Virus record (IMG/VR): IMGVR_UViG_3300037502_001716
Coordinates: 1 to 40,244 of that record
DNA from: a virus
Reading direction: 5' to 3' (one strand)
DNA length: 40,244 nt
Shown here: positions 16,819-23,837 of the stretch, piece by piece
Layout: each line of letters begins with the position of its first letter
Position numbering within the stretch: the stretch's first letter is position 1
Position numbers and translations under genes: made by a program
Notes under the pieces: model-generated
Told to the model about the DNA's origin: nothing
Databases searched by the model: none
The model's input: only the letters and a program-made list of their open reading frames with translations

Positions 16819-17066
16819 GGGTTGCTCCTTGCTCGTATGGCATCCACCGTCCAGTGATCGCCGTACTTCTTTGCTAGCTCTAAGCAGGCTTCCCTCTCCT
16901 TGGCAATCGCCGCATCAGTCACCGTGTGGGTGGCAGCAAGCGCGGTGTCAGCCCATGCCTTCTCGTAAACAAGTTTGGCAAAAAGCTCAAGCAGGTCGGG
17001 TTCTCCTTCATATCCACCAATAACTCCGCTCTCGTATGCCATCTCCATTACTTCTTCGCGGGTCAC
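16815..17066 (-). CDS. Small acidic helical protein of unknown function
   Basis: 83 residues from GTG at 17066 (GTGA overlap with the upstream stop, GGGAG 9 bases upstream). Mostly predicted helix: MTREEVMEMAYESG, LLELFAKLVYEKAW, and an AIAKEREACLELAKK block seen in many small phage proteins of unknown role. No enzymatic motif. Confidence 0.65.
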   Translation of the reverse strand: MTREEVMEMAYESGVIGGYEGEPDLLELFAKLVYEKAWADTALAATHTVTDAAIAKEREACLELAKKYGDHWTVDAIRARSNP

Positions 17067-17206
17067 TTCAATAACTCCCGTTCCAAGATTATTACCATCT
17101 TGGTCAGTTGTTCCAGCAGGTAGTCAGGAACTCTTTCCTTGGTAAGCATCACAGACTCCAGTGCACTAAGAAGGCGCATCATTTGCAATAGTTCTTGCTT
17201 ACTCAT
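17063..17206 (-). CDS. 47-residue helical protein
   Basis: Starts MSKQELLQMMRLLSALESVM and ends ILERELLK; almost entirely an amphipathic, leucine-rich helix that could form a coiled coil or dimer. It fits exactly between neighbours by ATGA and GTGA overlaps, and its start is preceded by a usable Shine-Dalgarno (AAGGGGGCGG). Function unknown. Confidence 0.6.
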   Translation of the reverse strand: MSKQELLQMMRLLSALESVMLTKERVPDYLLEQLTKMVIILERELLK

Positions 17207-17553
17207 GTCCGCCCCCTTGGTCCGATGCTGCTGCGTAGCAGTGCATCATCCCAGCCCTTCTGGTAAGCATTGGCTAGGTCAAATTCAGAGTAAAACTTGT
17301 CATGTACGTTCGCTGGCTTACGTTCCTTGTCATGCTTCCCCCGTTGTTCCCACCCAGCATGAAACCCCTTGTCCCACGCCTTGGCCCAGACAATGCACCA
17401 GAAGTCGTAGTACCCACGATTCAACGGGAACGGGAACCCGTCACTGAACATGGCCTTCACATCCTTGCGTTTGATAAACGCTTCAAACGCCCGGTCACGT
17501 TCTCTGTTTGCCAGAGGTACATCATCGAAGAGCCCTTCGTCTTCTTCACTCAT
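17203..17553 (-). CDS. Protein of unknown function with two W-x-x-G-x-x-A-like segments
   Basis: 116 residues, acidic start MSEEDEGLFDDVPLAN. Two similar segments, AKAWDKGFHAGWEQRGK and LANAYQKGWDDALLR, suggest an internal repeat of helix-Gly-helix units. Preceded by GGAGGAGCAACC directly before its ATG. No family recognised. Confidence 0.65.
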   Translation of the reverse strand: MSEEDEGLFDDVPLANRERDRAFEAFIKRKDVKAMFSDGFPFPLNRGYYDFWCIVWAKAWDKGFHAGWEQRGKHDKERKPANVHDKFYSEFDLANAYQKGWDDALLRSSIGPRGRT

Positions 17554-17726
17554 GGTTGCTCCTCCCGTTCAGCCCGAGCCTTGGCGTATGCCTCGGCCAT
17601 TGCTTTGCTCATGCGCTGGTATGCCTGGGCTGCTCTTTCAATCAGATATGACAGTTCATACCGCGCTTGAATCTGCTCCAGCATCTGCCGGGTGACGCGG
17701 TGTTTATATTTGGATTGGCGTCTCAT
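17550..17726 (-). CDS. 58-residue basic helical protein
   Basis: Starts MRRQSKYKHRVTRQMLEQIQ and continues as a long Ala/Arg/Gln-rich helix. The strong positive charge at the N-terminus would suit binding to nucleic acid or to acidic partners, but this is only inference. Both ends overlap neighbours as ATGA. Confidence 0.65.
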   Translation of the reverse strand: MRRQSKYKHRVTRQMLEQIQARYELSYLIERAAQAYQRMSKAMAEAYAKARAEREEQP

Positions 17727-18076
17727 ATCTTTCCCTCCGCTCTGGTAATGGCTGCTCGGGCCGCATTGATGTCACTGTGCAAGTCCCATTTCTGCTGGAA
17801 GTAATCGGAAGAGTAGGCACCCCAATGCTCAATCGCATCGGTTGCATCTTTCAGCGTCTCCAACAGTTCAGCAATCGCTGCTTTCAAATCCTCAATCTGT
17901 AGTTCATACCCACGCACAGACAACTTCATCTCATGCGATTGATTGATCTGATGCAGGCGTTCGTTCTCGGCATGCAGGCGGCGCAGTTCGGCGGCGGCAT
18001 CTTCTTGGTTGTGTGTTGGGTCGTACTGATCTTCAAGCCAATCAGCCAGCCGCAGTGCAGTAGGTTGTTCACTCAT
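17723..18076 (-). CDS. Coiled-coil protein of unknown function
   Basis: 117 residues from ATG at 18076, preceded by GGGGGAGGACGGT and overlapping the upstream stop. Begins MSEQPTALRLADWLEDQYDP, then a long heptad-like region (AAELRRLHAENERLHQINQS and beyond), a layout seen in small phage proteins where an ALRLADxLE motif precedes a coiled coil. No function known. Confidence 0.7.
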   Translation of the reverse strand: MSEQPTALRLADWLEDQYDPTHNQEDAAAELRRLHAENERLHQINQSHEMKLSVRGYELQIEDLKAAIAELLETLKDATDAIEHWGAYSSDYFQQKWDLHSDINAARAAITRAEGKI

Positions 18077-18405
18077 ACCGTCCTCCCCCACAAGTAGCCC
18101 CAGCGTTTACGCCAAGCGTCGGCAGTCTCTTCGTCCACCTCCTCCATGATCGCGTCTGCCTCATTCAGCGCATGCTCCATCTCCACCAGCACACGGTCTT
18201 GCTCGGTGTTCTGTGCCGCTAGGCTGCACTTACTGGGCATGCAGTCCTGCGTGGCGCAGGGTGGCTGCTCCAGCGCGGCGCGGAGGGCGGTGATGGCGTC
18301 GCTGTATGCCATCAAATCTTTGTGCGGGGCTGCGACAGCCACTGCGTAGTGGTTTGTTACCAACGCCTCCAGCGCCTGCTGGGCGGCTTCGCGTAGGGTG
18401 GTCAT
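18073..18405 (-). CDS. DLRxAAxxALxAL-module protein, variant with Cys pair
   Basis: 110 residues. The N-terminus MTTLREAAQQALEALVTNH and the AITALRAALEQP block match the related genes at 15951 and 18402; the C-terminal half differs (CATQDCMPSKCSLAAQ, then an acidic helix). Three cysteines might bind metal. Start supported by AAGGAGCGCAACGT before the ATG and ATGA overlap. Confidence 0.7.
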   Translation of the reverse strand: MTTLREAAQQALEALVTNHYAVAVAAPHKDLMAYSDAITALRAALEQPPCATQDCMPSKCSLAAQNTEQDRVLVEMEHALNEADAIMEEVDEETADAWRKRWGYLWGRTV

Positions 18406-18830
18406 ACGTTGCGCTCCTTCAGCGCGGCCTCGATGGCGCGGGCGAACTCGCGGTCTGTCGCGCAGATTGGCGGGTAGTGGTATCGGGACTCAGCTTCAAA
18501 GATGTCGCTGATCTCCTCATCCGTCAGCCCTCGCCACTCGCGGCGGGGTGGGTGGGTGTAGAGGGGCACTGCCCTCACGCCCTTCTCTGCGCTCATGGCG
18601 TCCATATACTCAGGCTCCCAAATAAGGTGTGGGCCGTGCGTGGTGCCGTCATGCTTAATGCCAACGTACATAAACGCCACCGGCTCCTGCCCCGGCTGCT
18701 CCAGCGCGGCGCAGAGGGCGGTGACTGTCTTGTTGAGATTGCTTCCCGGCACAAGCCAGAATTCAGACCTTGCGTTTGTCACTTTGATGAACTCCAGCGC
18801 CTGCTGGGCGGCGGTTCTCAGGTCAGTCAT
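18402..18830 (-). CDS. DLRxAAxxALxAL-module protein, long form
   Basis: 142 residues from ATG at 18830. Three modules: an N-terminal MTDLRTAAQQALEFIKV block with TALCAALEQP, a central block with EPVAFMYVG and AVPLYTHPP, and a C-terminal WRGLTDEEISDIFE with FARAIEAALKER. The first and third modules are shared with the gene at 15951, which lacks the middle one. Function unknown; the pattern points to recombination between paralogues. Overlaps the upstream gene by 8 bases. Confidence 0.75.
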   Translation of the reverse strand: MTDLRTAAQQALEFIKVTNARSEFWLVPGSNLNKTVTALCAALEQPGQEPVAFMYVGIKHDGTTHGPHLIWEPEYMDAMSAEKGVRAVPLYTHPPRREWRGLTDEEISDIFEAESRYHYPPICATDREFARAIEAALKERNV

Positions 18831-19011
18831 TTTTTGACTCCTCAAACTCAAACACTTCGTGGATGTCACCCCAAACTGCGGTTTTAATCTGTTCAATAAT
18901 CTCGTGCTGGCTGGGGGTGTCCGTGTGTTTATATGCACGGCGCAAACCTCGTTCGATGCCACGGTCAATAGCGTCTTCAAGGATGACGCGGATCTTCGGT
19001 TTAATACCCAT
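18823..19011 (-). CDS. 62-residue protein of unknown function
   Basis: Starts MGIKPKIRVILEDAIDRGIE, mostly helical and charged. ATG at 19011 is preferred to an ATG at 19035 because AAGGAGGGGAG lies between them at the right distance. Overlaps the upstream gene by 11 bases. No family recognised. Confidence 0.65.
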   Translation of the reverse strand: MGIKPKIRVILEDAIDRGIERGLRRAYKHTDTPSQHEIIEQIKTAVWGDIHEVFEFEESKND

Positions 19012-19255
19012 GTAAATTACTCCCCTCCTTCTCATCCTTTAACAACCCACGCCAGGGCAGCTTTTGCCTGGGCGCGATCTCTTGATTCTTGTACTCAGTC
19101 TCAGCAATGTAGGTTGTGTGCCCTGCCACATACCAACGCTTGCCGTCCCAGTAAGAAAACCTCACAAGGTCCATCTTGCCAAGCGGATACTTGCGCTCGT
19201 AAACACCAGCCCGCACAGGCGGGCTTGATGCCGGGAACCAATGCGTGTAAATCAC
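19001..19255 (-). CDS. Small Trp-rich protein, paralogue of the gene at 15524-15778
   Basis: 84 residues from GTG at 19255 (GTGA overlap, GGGAG 6 bases upstream). It shares with the other copy HWFPASSPPVRAGVYE at the N-terminus, FSYWDGKRWYVAG in the middle and LPWRGL near the C-terminus, in the same order and at the same overall length. Function unknown. Confidence 0.7.
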   Translation of the reverse strand: MIYTHWFPASSPPVRAGVYERKYPLGKMDLVRFSYWDGKRWYVAGHTTYIAETEYKNQEIAPRQKLPWRGLLKDEKEGSNLHGY

Positions 19256-19512
19256 AAAAATCTCCCAATTAAATAACCTACAAATCCAATCATTGCCACA
19301 ACAAAAATACCCCACAAGATAAGATCACGTAGCTCTTCAAGGTAGAACTCTTTGTTATAGAAATCAGGCTCCTCTTGGCCGAGGTCAGTTGCCGCTTCGG
19401 CGGGCATGTTCTTGGGGCAGAGCCTGCCCTGCTGACATCTGTTATCACAGCACCAGCGCCGGTACACATCCGGCTCAGTGCCATCGTCGTACTCGCGGGT
19501 GTCGGTTTTCAT
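19252..19512 (-). CDS. Small C-tail-anchored membrane protein
   Basis: 86 residues. A hydrophilic N-terminal part with cysteines (WCCDNRCQQGRLCP) is followed by one strongly hydrophobic segment at the C-terminus, LILWGIFVVAMIGFVGYLIG, long enough to cross the membrane, then GRFL. This suggests a tail-anchored inner-membrane protein with its cysteine-rich part in the cytoplasm. No lysis family is recognised: the lack of other genes for lysis makes a holin-like role possible, but its position among early genes argues against it. Confidence 0.65.
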   Translation of the reverse strand: MKTDTREYDDGTEPDVYRRWCCDNRCQQGRLCPKNMPAEAATDLGQEEPDFYNKEFYLEELRDLILWGIFVVAMIGFVGYLIGRFL

Positions 19513-20258
19513 GCAACCTCCTTGACCACATAGTCGTGAAACACTGCGCCGTTAGCCGCGTTGCCTCGCTTGTGAGGCTTGCGCCAGAACGTCTTGCCAT
19601 GCTTGTTCTTGACCCAGTGCCCGCGCACATCATGCTGCCGGGGCGAAGCGTGGGTGCCTCCCTTGTGCTCGGTCTTGGGCTTGACAGGCTCGATGACAAC
19701 GGTCGTCCAATCGTACAGCGGCGGCTTGCCTTTGGCCTTGCGTTTGGTGGAGATGAAGCCCTTTTTCTCGACGGGAACGTACCCCATCATTGGGTCATGC
19801 CTCAACTTGCGTAGCAGTTCAGCTACAAAGCTGGCGCAGCGGAGGGCTTGCTCGGGTTGCGGTTTTTCTTCAGGGTACGGTACGCCTTTCCCCGCCCTAC
19901 GAGCTTCTTCATACTCAAGCATTTCTCTGGTGAGAAAGACCATTTCACCATCTTGTATCTTGTACATACGCACGGGCACAGACTCAACGGTTAGGCCGTT
20001 TATTACCATGCCAGATATCGCTACGCCCTCTTCGAAGTTCTTACCAGCAGCAATCACTATTGCTTTCACCGTGCCTGTCTGCCCAACAATAGCAATCTTC
20101 TCAAACGGCATGTTGCAGTCAGCGACATTGCGTATGTCCGCTACTTTCCTGACATAGTTGTTCACCGAGTCGGTGATATCAAACCATTGAAAATCCACGG
20201 GGTCAGCCACCTCAGACGCAACTCCCAAAGATGCAAACTCCCGCACGAGCGGCGTCAT
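19509..20258 (-). CDS. Conserved phage protein of unknown function, basic His/Lys C-terminus
   Basis: 249 residues from ATG at 20258. A longer in-frame extension exists upstream but is the shadow of the small gene 20255-20410; ATGA overlap and an AGAGG site support the shorter start. Residues 1-130 are mixed alpha/beta (VDFQWFDITDSVNNYV, IVIAAGKNFEEG). The C-terminus has KGGTHASPRQHDVRGHWV, a His/Lys/Arg-rich block that is common in phage proteins of this length. No catalytic family is assigned. Confidence 0.75.
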   Translation of the reverse strand: MTPLVREFASLGVASEVADPVDFQWFDITDSVNNYVRKVADIRNVADCNMPFEKIAIVGQTGTVKAIVIAAGKNFEEGVAISGMVINGLTVESVPVRMYKIQDGEMVFLTREMLEYEEARRAGKGVPYPEEKPQPEQALRCASFVAELLRKLRHDPMMGYVPVEKKGFISTKRKAKGKPPLYDWTTVVIEPVKPKTEHKGGTHASPRQHDVRGHWVKNKHGKTFWRKPHKRGNAANGAVFHDYVVKEVA

Positions 20259-20410
20259 TGCATCCTCTGCACTTGTTTTGCCAATAACCAGCGGTCTCCA
20301 AGACGCGCCACCGATCTTGCCCATTTCAGAGCATTTGCCCTGTTTGTTTCCCGTGGAACATAAGGCACGCTCCACAACTCCCTGGCGCGTTTCAACAGCT
20401 TGGTGTTCAT
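20255..20410 (-). CDS. 51-residue conserved small phage protein
   Basis: Reads MNTKLLKRARELWSVPYVPR followed by ETNRANALKWARSV and LGDRWLLAKQVQR. The pattern LW-x-V-x-Y-V-P-R-x-T-N-R, then W-x-R-x-V-x-x-L-G-D-x-W-L-L-A, is one I know from small proteins of many proteobacterial phages, of unknown function. It overlaps both neighbours by 4 bases. It lies in a different frame from the long extension of the next gene. Confidence 0.75.
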   Translation of the reverse strand: MNTKLLKRARELWSVPYVPRETNRANALKWARSVARLGDRWLLAKQVQRMQ

Positions 20411-20646
20411 TGCTCAACCCCTTTCTCAAACTTGCGGTAGGTATGGAGGATGCCCTCCATGAGGGTGTGAGCGCTCATTCCTTCCAGTGACGCCAACTTG
20501 CAGATCAGGATTGACAGTGCCGTGTAAATCACGACAGAGTCCATGCCGCCGTGTTTCAACGCCAACTCTTCTGCGTTGACCGTGAAGTCTTTGATCAGTT
20601 GGCTGATCATGATGTTGTCGATGTCGTCTTGAGTTGCTTCTTCCAT
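20407..20646 (-). CDS. Small helical protein of unknown function
   Basis: 79 residues, acidic N-terminus (MEEATQDDIDNIMISQLIKD), followed by a hydrophobic helix (DSVVIYTALSILICKLASLE) that is probably buried rather than membrane-spanning. AAGAGGTGAGAC precedes its ATG. Only junction of the operon with a gap (3 bases) instead of an overlap lies just upstream. Confidence 0.65.
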   Translation of the reverse strand: MEEATQDDIDNIMISQLIKDFTVNAEELALKHGGMDSVVIYTALSILICKLASLEGMSAHTLMEGILHTYRKFEKGVEQ

Positions 20647-20649
20647 GTC

Positions 20650-20832
20650 TCACCTCTTGATGTTTTTCTGGCTCTTCTGTGGAGCCTTGCTCACTTCTGG
20701 GAATGAGGCAGGCTGAGTGCCTGCCCCGCGTTCAGACGCCCAAATCAGGGTCGCCTTGTCCTTCGCTGCCTGCGCCTTGCGCTGGTTCTCCGGCTTCATG
20801 CTGTCGGGCAGCTTTTTCTCCTTGGATTTCAT
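20650..20832 (-). CDS. 60-residue Lys-rich protein
   Basis: Starts MKSKEKKLPDSMKPENQRKA and stays strongly basic. A very good Shine-Dalgarno, AAGGAGAACCAGC, precedes the ATG. It overlaps the upstream gene by 101 bases in another frame, which is unusual even for this operon; the upstream protein's tail in the overlap is low-complexity, so this frame may be the older one. Function unknown. Confidence 0.6.
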   Translation of the reverse strand: MKSKEKKLPDSMKPENQRKAQAAKDKATLIWASERGAGTQPASFPEVSKAPQKSQKNIKR

Positions 20833-21127
20833 GCTGGTTCTCCTTGATCACAAGTTTTTGAAGGTCGTCGTTTACAAGGTCTGCAAATGATTTCCCAGAT
20901 GGAAACCTCATACGCGCTGCCTTGTTCTCTGCTACGGATCGCATAGCATCTTTGAGTGCCGTGTTGTAGCCATGTGAGTATCTGTCACCTGCTGCAATAC
21001 GCGCATCAATACTTTCCCTAATGACCTGAGCCATCGGCACATCATTCTTAGATGCAAAGCGTTTAAGCCTTGCATACTGGTCGAATGTCAGGTAAGCCAT
21101 GAAGGGCTTGAGGTTAGAAATCGTCAT
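20732..21127 (-). CDS. Probable ribbon-helix-helix DNA-binding protein
   Basis: 131 residues from ATG at 21127 (GAGG 6 bases upstream, overlap of 14 bases with the previous gene). Residues 10-45, YLTFDQYARLKRFASKNDVP then MAQVIRESIDARI, have the strand-helix-helix pattern of RHH regulators (like MetJ/Arc). The C-terminus from about residue 95 is Gln/Gly/Glu-rich and overlaps the next gene. It could regulate this operon; the target is unknown. Confidence 0.65.
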   Translation of the reverse strand: MTISNLKPFMAYLTFDQYARLKRFASKNDVPMAQVIRESIDARIAAGDRYSHGYNTALKDAMRSVAENKAARMRFPSGKSFADLVNDDLQKLVIKENQHEIQGEKAARQHEAGEPAQGAGSEGQGDPDLGV

Positions 21128-21500
21128 TGGCGTCCTCGTACTCTTTGACCAACTGATCAAACAGAGCCTGAGCCTTGGCATTGCCATGCAACTCGGTGCG
21201 CGACAGGATGCCGCACCGTTTACACAACTCATCTACCGCCTCGTTCTCTGAGGTCGGCCACCCAAGGTAGTCCCAGAAGTTTGGGTTCTTGCACAGCATC
21301 CCGGCCTTCTGGACCCGGTTGTTGTACGCAGTCGGTGTTTCGTCGTCTTGTATTCGCACGATGGCGCAGGCATACCTTGTCCCAACAAAATCGCGCAAGA
21401 TTTCGACGGGCACCTCATCGGGATGCAGGGACAGGGTGAGCACGTAGCCCGTCCTGTCCTGCTTCAAGGCTACCTTCCGTGCTTCAAACTGAAGTGCCAC
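21114..21500 (-). CDS. Conserved phage protein of unknown function near recombination genes
   Basis: 128 residues from GTG at 21500 (GGAGGG about 8 bases upstream). Starts MALQFEARKVALKQDRTGYV and contains LSLHPDEVPVEILRDFVGTR, a block I associate with conserved hypothetical proteins encoded beside annealing proteins and exonucleases in phages. Two CxxC-like cysteines (LCKRCG) are near residue 100. Function unknown, perhaps tied to recombination. Confidence 0.7.
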   Translation of the reverse strand: MALQFEARKVALKQDRTGYVLTLSLHPDEVPVEILRDFVGTRYACAIVRIQDDETPTAYNNRVQKAGMLCKNPNFWDYLGWPTSENEAVDELCKRCGILSRTELHGNAKAQALFDQLVKEYEDANDDF

Positions 21501-21798
21501 GGAGTCTTCCCTCCAGCCATTGAATGATGATGTTCAAACGTGCCACCTCTTCATGCAGACCAACAATGATTTTGTTTTTGTCTGCAATCAGCTTGTCGTG
21601 CTGCGTCAACTCCTGGCGCAGAACTTCCTGCCCTCGGGTCACCTTGGACTTCTTGTTGCGCTCCTTGGAGTTAACCAAGTAAACGTAAGTGACGTCACAT
21701 CCAACTGCCACGGCCACATCCTTGGGCTTGGCGTTGGGGTTCTCCGCTTGGTACTTGCGAACAGCAGCGGCCTTGTTCATCTTCTTTTCAGAACTCAT
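21484..21798 (-). CDS. Helix-turn-helix plus coiled-coil protein
   Basis: 104 residues from ATG at 21798 with GGAGG 9 bases upstream. Residues 8-45 (AAAVRKYQAENPNAKPKDVA, then VAVGCDVTYVYLV) look like a helix-turn-helix of the kind found in small DNA-binding phage proteins. Residues 60-95 form a leucine/isoleucine-rich coiled coil (NKIIVGLHEEVARLNIIIQW). Possibly a small dimeric regulator. Confidence 0.65.
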   Translation of the reverse strand: MSSEKKMNKAAAVRKYQAENPNAKPKDVAVAVGCDVTYVYLVNSKERNKKSKVTRGQEVLRQELTQHDKLIADKNKIIVGLHEEVARLNIIIQWLEGRLRGTSV

Positions 21799-22063
21799 CG
21801 AAGTCATCCTCCTTCTTGGGGGCCACAGCGCCCTCACGGGTCATGCGACCCACAGACAAAGACAGGTACGTTGCACCGGCCTTGCTCTTCTTCTTCCACC
21901 CGGACAGCTTGTAAACATACAAGCCGTTCTCGATGGTCACGTTGCTCATGTCCTTGGGGTTGATGGCAATCTCACCCCAGTAGTCAGGACTCTTCTCGCT
22001 CTTCTTGGATTGAGCGGCCATCAAACGCCCGGAGTCGGGCTTCTGTTCAAACGTGTTGTTCAC
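21788..22063 (-). CDS. Conserved small phage protein of unknown function
   Basis: 91 residues from GTG at 22063 (GGAGAACCTGAA upstream, GTGA overlap). Contains KPDSGRLMAAQSKKSEKSPD and a Lys-rich central beta-like block (YVYKLSGWKKKSKAGATYLS), ending in acidic DDFDEF. The acidic tail and basic core recall single-strand DNA-binding proteins, whose tails recruit partners, but it is too short and dissimilar for me to call it one. Confidence 0.65.
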   Translation of the reverse strand: MNNTFEQKPDSGRLMAAQSKKSEKSPDYWGEIAINPKDMSNVTIENGLYVYKLSGWKKKSKAGATYLSLSVGRMTREGAVAPKKEDDFDEF

Positions 22064-22236
22064 TTCAGGTTCTCCACGTACTTCTTGATTGCAGTCTCAA
22101 CTGCGAGGGACTTGGACACCTTCAACTCTTCCAAGCCTGCAGGCAGGGTCTTCCTGATCGCCTCTTGAATTTCAGAGATCAGGGCCTCAGTCTCCAGGGG
22201 CAGACTGATGATGTACCGCTTCTTTGCTTCACTCAC
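22060..22236 (-). CDS. 58-residue helical protein
   Basis: GTG start at 22236 with a perfect AAGGAGAACGCAA upstream and 8-base overlap with the annealing-protein gene. Product starts MSEAKKRYIISLPLETEALI and is rich in Glu, Lys and Leu. No family recognised. Because it is coupled directly to the annealing protein gene, an accessory role in recombination is possible. Confidence 0.65.
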   Translation of the reverse strand: MSEAKKRYIISLPLETEALISEIQEAIRKTLPAGLEELKVSKSLAVETAIKKYVENLK

Positions 22237-22966
22237 TTGCGTTCTCCTTGAACTTCGCCTTCATTTCGCTGAAGACATCGCGCACCCGAGTAAACAGATC
22301 CGGGTGATTGCTCTTGAGGTCATCAATCTTGGTCTGGTTTGCTTTCCAGTAAGACTTCAAACCGGCTTCTGTTTTGCAGATCAAGACAAACTCCACCATG
22401 CCCTCTGCGAACAACTCCGCAGACGCACGGTCCAACTCAGACTGAACCGCAGCAGCCTTGACTACAGGTTCTTCCTTCTTGGGTTCTTCCTTCTTCTTTG
22501 GCTCTTCCTTCTTGGGCTCCTCTTCTTCCTCCGCCATTGGGAGGTCTTCACCTGCGTAGATGTTTAAGCCAAGGCCATGCAGCGCCAGAGCCTTTGCCAT
22601 GCAGCGCATGATGGCTGTGTTGACGTTGAACGAGTCAATCTCCTCAATCTTCTCGTTGCCGTACTTGTCCTTGTACTTCCGGCCTGCGATCTTGATCGGG
22701 TCATTCTTGGAGTTCATGACCGGCAGGAAACAGGTCATCTCCTTGCCGAAGATCGTGACCCGCACCCAAACCATCGCATAGCCGTTGATCTCCATGTATG
22801 GCACGGTCGTGGCATCTGCACGTTGAAACGTCTCAACGTGGAAGGTCGCGCCGGGATCTGCCTTCAGTGCCTCTGCCCAGGCGTGTGCCCATGAGAGGTA
22901 TGAGAGGTTGTTCTTCTTCTCAACGTGCTTTGATACGTCGAGCGCCAACAATTTATTGATCGTCAT
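22229..22966 (-). CDS. Sak3-type single-strand annealing protein (DUF1071)
   Basis: 245 residues from ATG at 22966, preceded by AAGGAAATCAA. The first 150 residues fit DUF1071/Sak3: VSKHVEKKNNLSYLSWAHAW, then WVRVTIFGKEMTCFLPVM and AIMRCMAKALALHGLGLNIY. Proteins of this family anneal single-stranded DNA during phage recombination and replication. A Lys/Glu/Pro-rich linker (about 155-180) joins a helical C-terminal part that is not recognised. The nuclease immediately upstream is the expected partner, as in other phage recombination pairs. In-frame sequence upstream of the ATG is a shadow of the nuclease gene. Confidence 0.9.
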   Translation of the reverse strand: MTINKLLALDVSKHVEKKNNLSYLSWAHAWAEALKADPGATFHVETFQRADATTVPYMEINGYAMVWVRVTIFGKEMTCFLPVMNSKNDPIKIAGRKYKDKYGNEKIEEIDSFNVNTAIMRCMAKALALHGLGLNIYAGEDLPMAEEEEEPKKEEPKKKEEPKKEEPVVKAAAVQSELDRASAELFAEGMVEFVLICKTEAGLKSYWKANQTKIDDLKSNHPDLFTRVRDVFSEMKAKFKENASE

Positions 22967-23825
22967 TTGATTTCCTTTCGTCTTGAAATTGCTTGCACCA
23001 TTGAGCCACGCCGCAGAAGTTACCCGTACAACGGCGTGGTTCTCCCAGTCTTGTTTCAACGTAACCCTTCTCCTTCTCTGCCAATGCTTTGGCTTCTTCT
23101 TCATCTTTGAGGACGCGGATTGCTGTCTTCCTGCCCTCTCTCTTGACGGCATAGACCGTCTCTGACATCCAACGATCCTCGTTGGAACACGGGGCCAACT
23201 CATCTCCCAGGTCATGGTCAACCTTGGAGATGCGATGCGCCTCAAGCCTTTCCCGGATGTAGGCTTCTGTCTTCTCCAGCGGCCACACCTCAAGGTCAAC
23301 CATCTCAATCGGGGCCTTGGGATACCCCTCCTTGGTCTCGTGACGGCTGAAGTCTCGAACCAGAGCGCAGATGCGAAGCCCGACAACGCGCTTGCCCTTG
23401 ACCTTCTCAACTAAGTAGCGATAGACGTTTAACTGCTGGACCCACTCCAGCTTCTCCTGCATCACTGCCCACGCAGAGGTGAACTTGTAGTCTGTGATGA
23501 TGACGCCGAAGGGCGTCTCCTCTTGCAGGTCAATCGCTCCAGAGATTGTCACTCCGTCCACCTCATAGAACAGGCGCTCTTCAGTGATGAAGCCTGGGGT
23601 CTGCCCTCTTTCCATCACTACGTGTAGTGCCGAGCCGAGCATTGACCACAGCATGTCAGAGACATCCTGCTCGATAGCATCGTCGTATTGTTCGCGCAAG
23701 CGCCTGATGCGTGGCGGGCTCATCAACTCGGTGACGCTGTACTGCGACTTGCCCTTGCTGTAGTATTCGCGGGACGCTAGTGTCACTAGGGGCAGCGGCA
23801 CATTGTGCTTGTTTGTGATCTTCAA
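22953..23825 (-). CDS. PD-(D/E)XK exonuclease with Fe-S-type cysteines
   Basis: 290 residues. The TTG at 23825 is chosen because the protein then starts MKITNKHNVPLPLVTLA, a usual phage nuclease start, and GGAGAGG is close upstream; an ATG further up would lie before the promoter proposed at 23854-23882. Core motifs: VDGVTISGAIDL (acidic D), then GVIITDYKF (D and K) and QLNVYRYLV, the PD-(D/E)XK pattern of Cas4/RecB-like nucleases. The C-terminus RCTGNFCGVAQWC plus an upstream Cys (APCSNED) could hold a 4Fe-4S cluster. It probably resects DNA ends to make single strands for the Sak3 protein encoded next. Confidence 0.85.
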   Translation of the reverse strand: MKITNKHNVPLPLVTLASREYYSKGKSQYSVTELMSPPRIRRLREQYDDAIEQDVSDMLWSMLGSALHVVMERGQTPGFITEERLFYEVDGVTISGAIDLQEETPFGVIITDYKFTSAWAVMQEKLEWVQQLNVYRYLVEKVKGKRVVGLRICALVRDFSRHETKEGYPKAPIEMVDLEVWPLEKTEAYIRERLEAHRISKVDHDLGDELAPCSNEDRWMSETVYAVKREGRKTAIRVLKDEEEAKALAEKEKGYVETRLGEPRRCTGNFCGVAQWCKQFQDERKSNDDQ

Positions 23826-23837
23826 GGAACCTCTCCG

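Noticed and set aside
20259-20429. N-terminal extension of the 249-residue gene
   Set aside because: The extension is the out-of-frame image of the small conserved gene 20255-20410, which has the operon's overlap pattern.
22967-23410. N-terminal extension of the Sak3-type gene
   Set aside because: Arg-rich shadow of the nuclease gene; a good ribosome-binding site and the family's own N-terminus mark the start at 22966.
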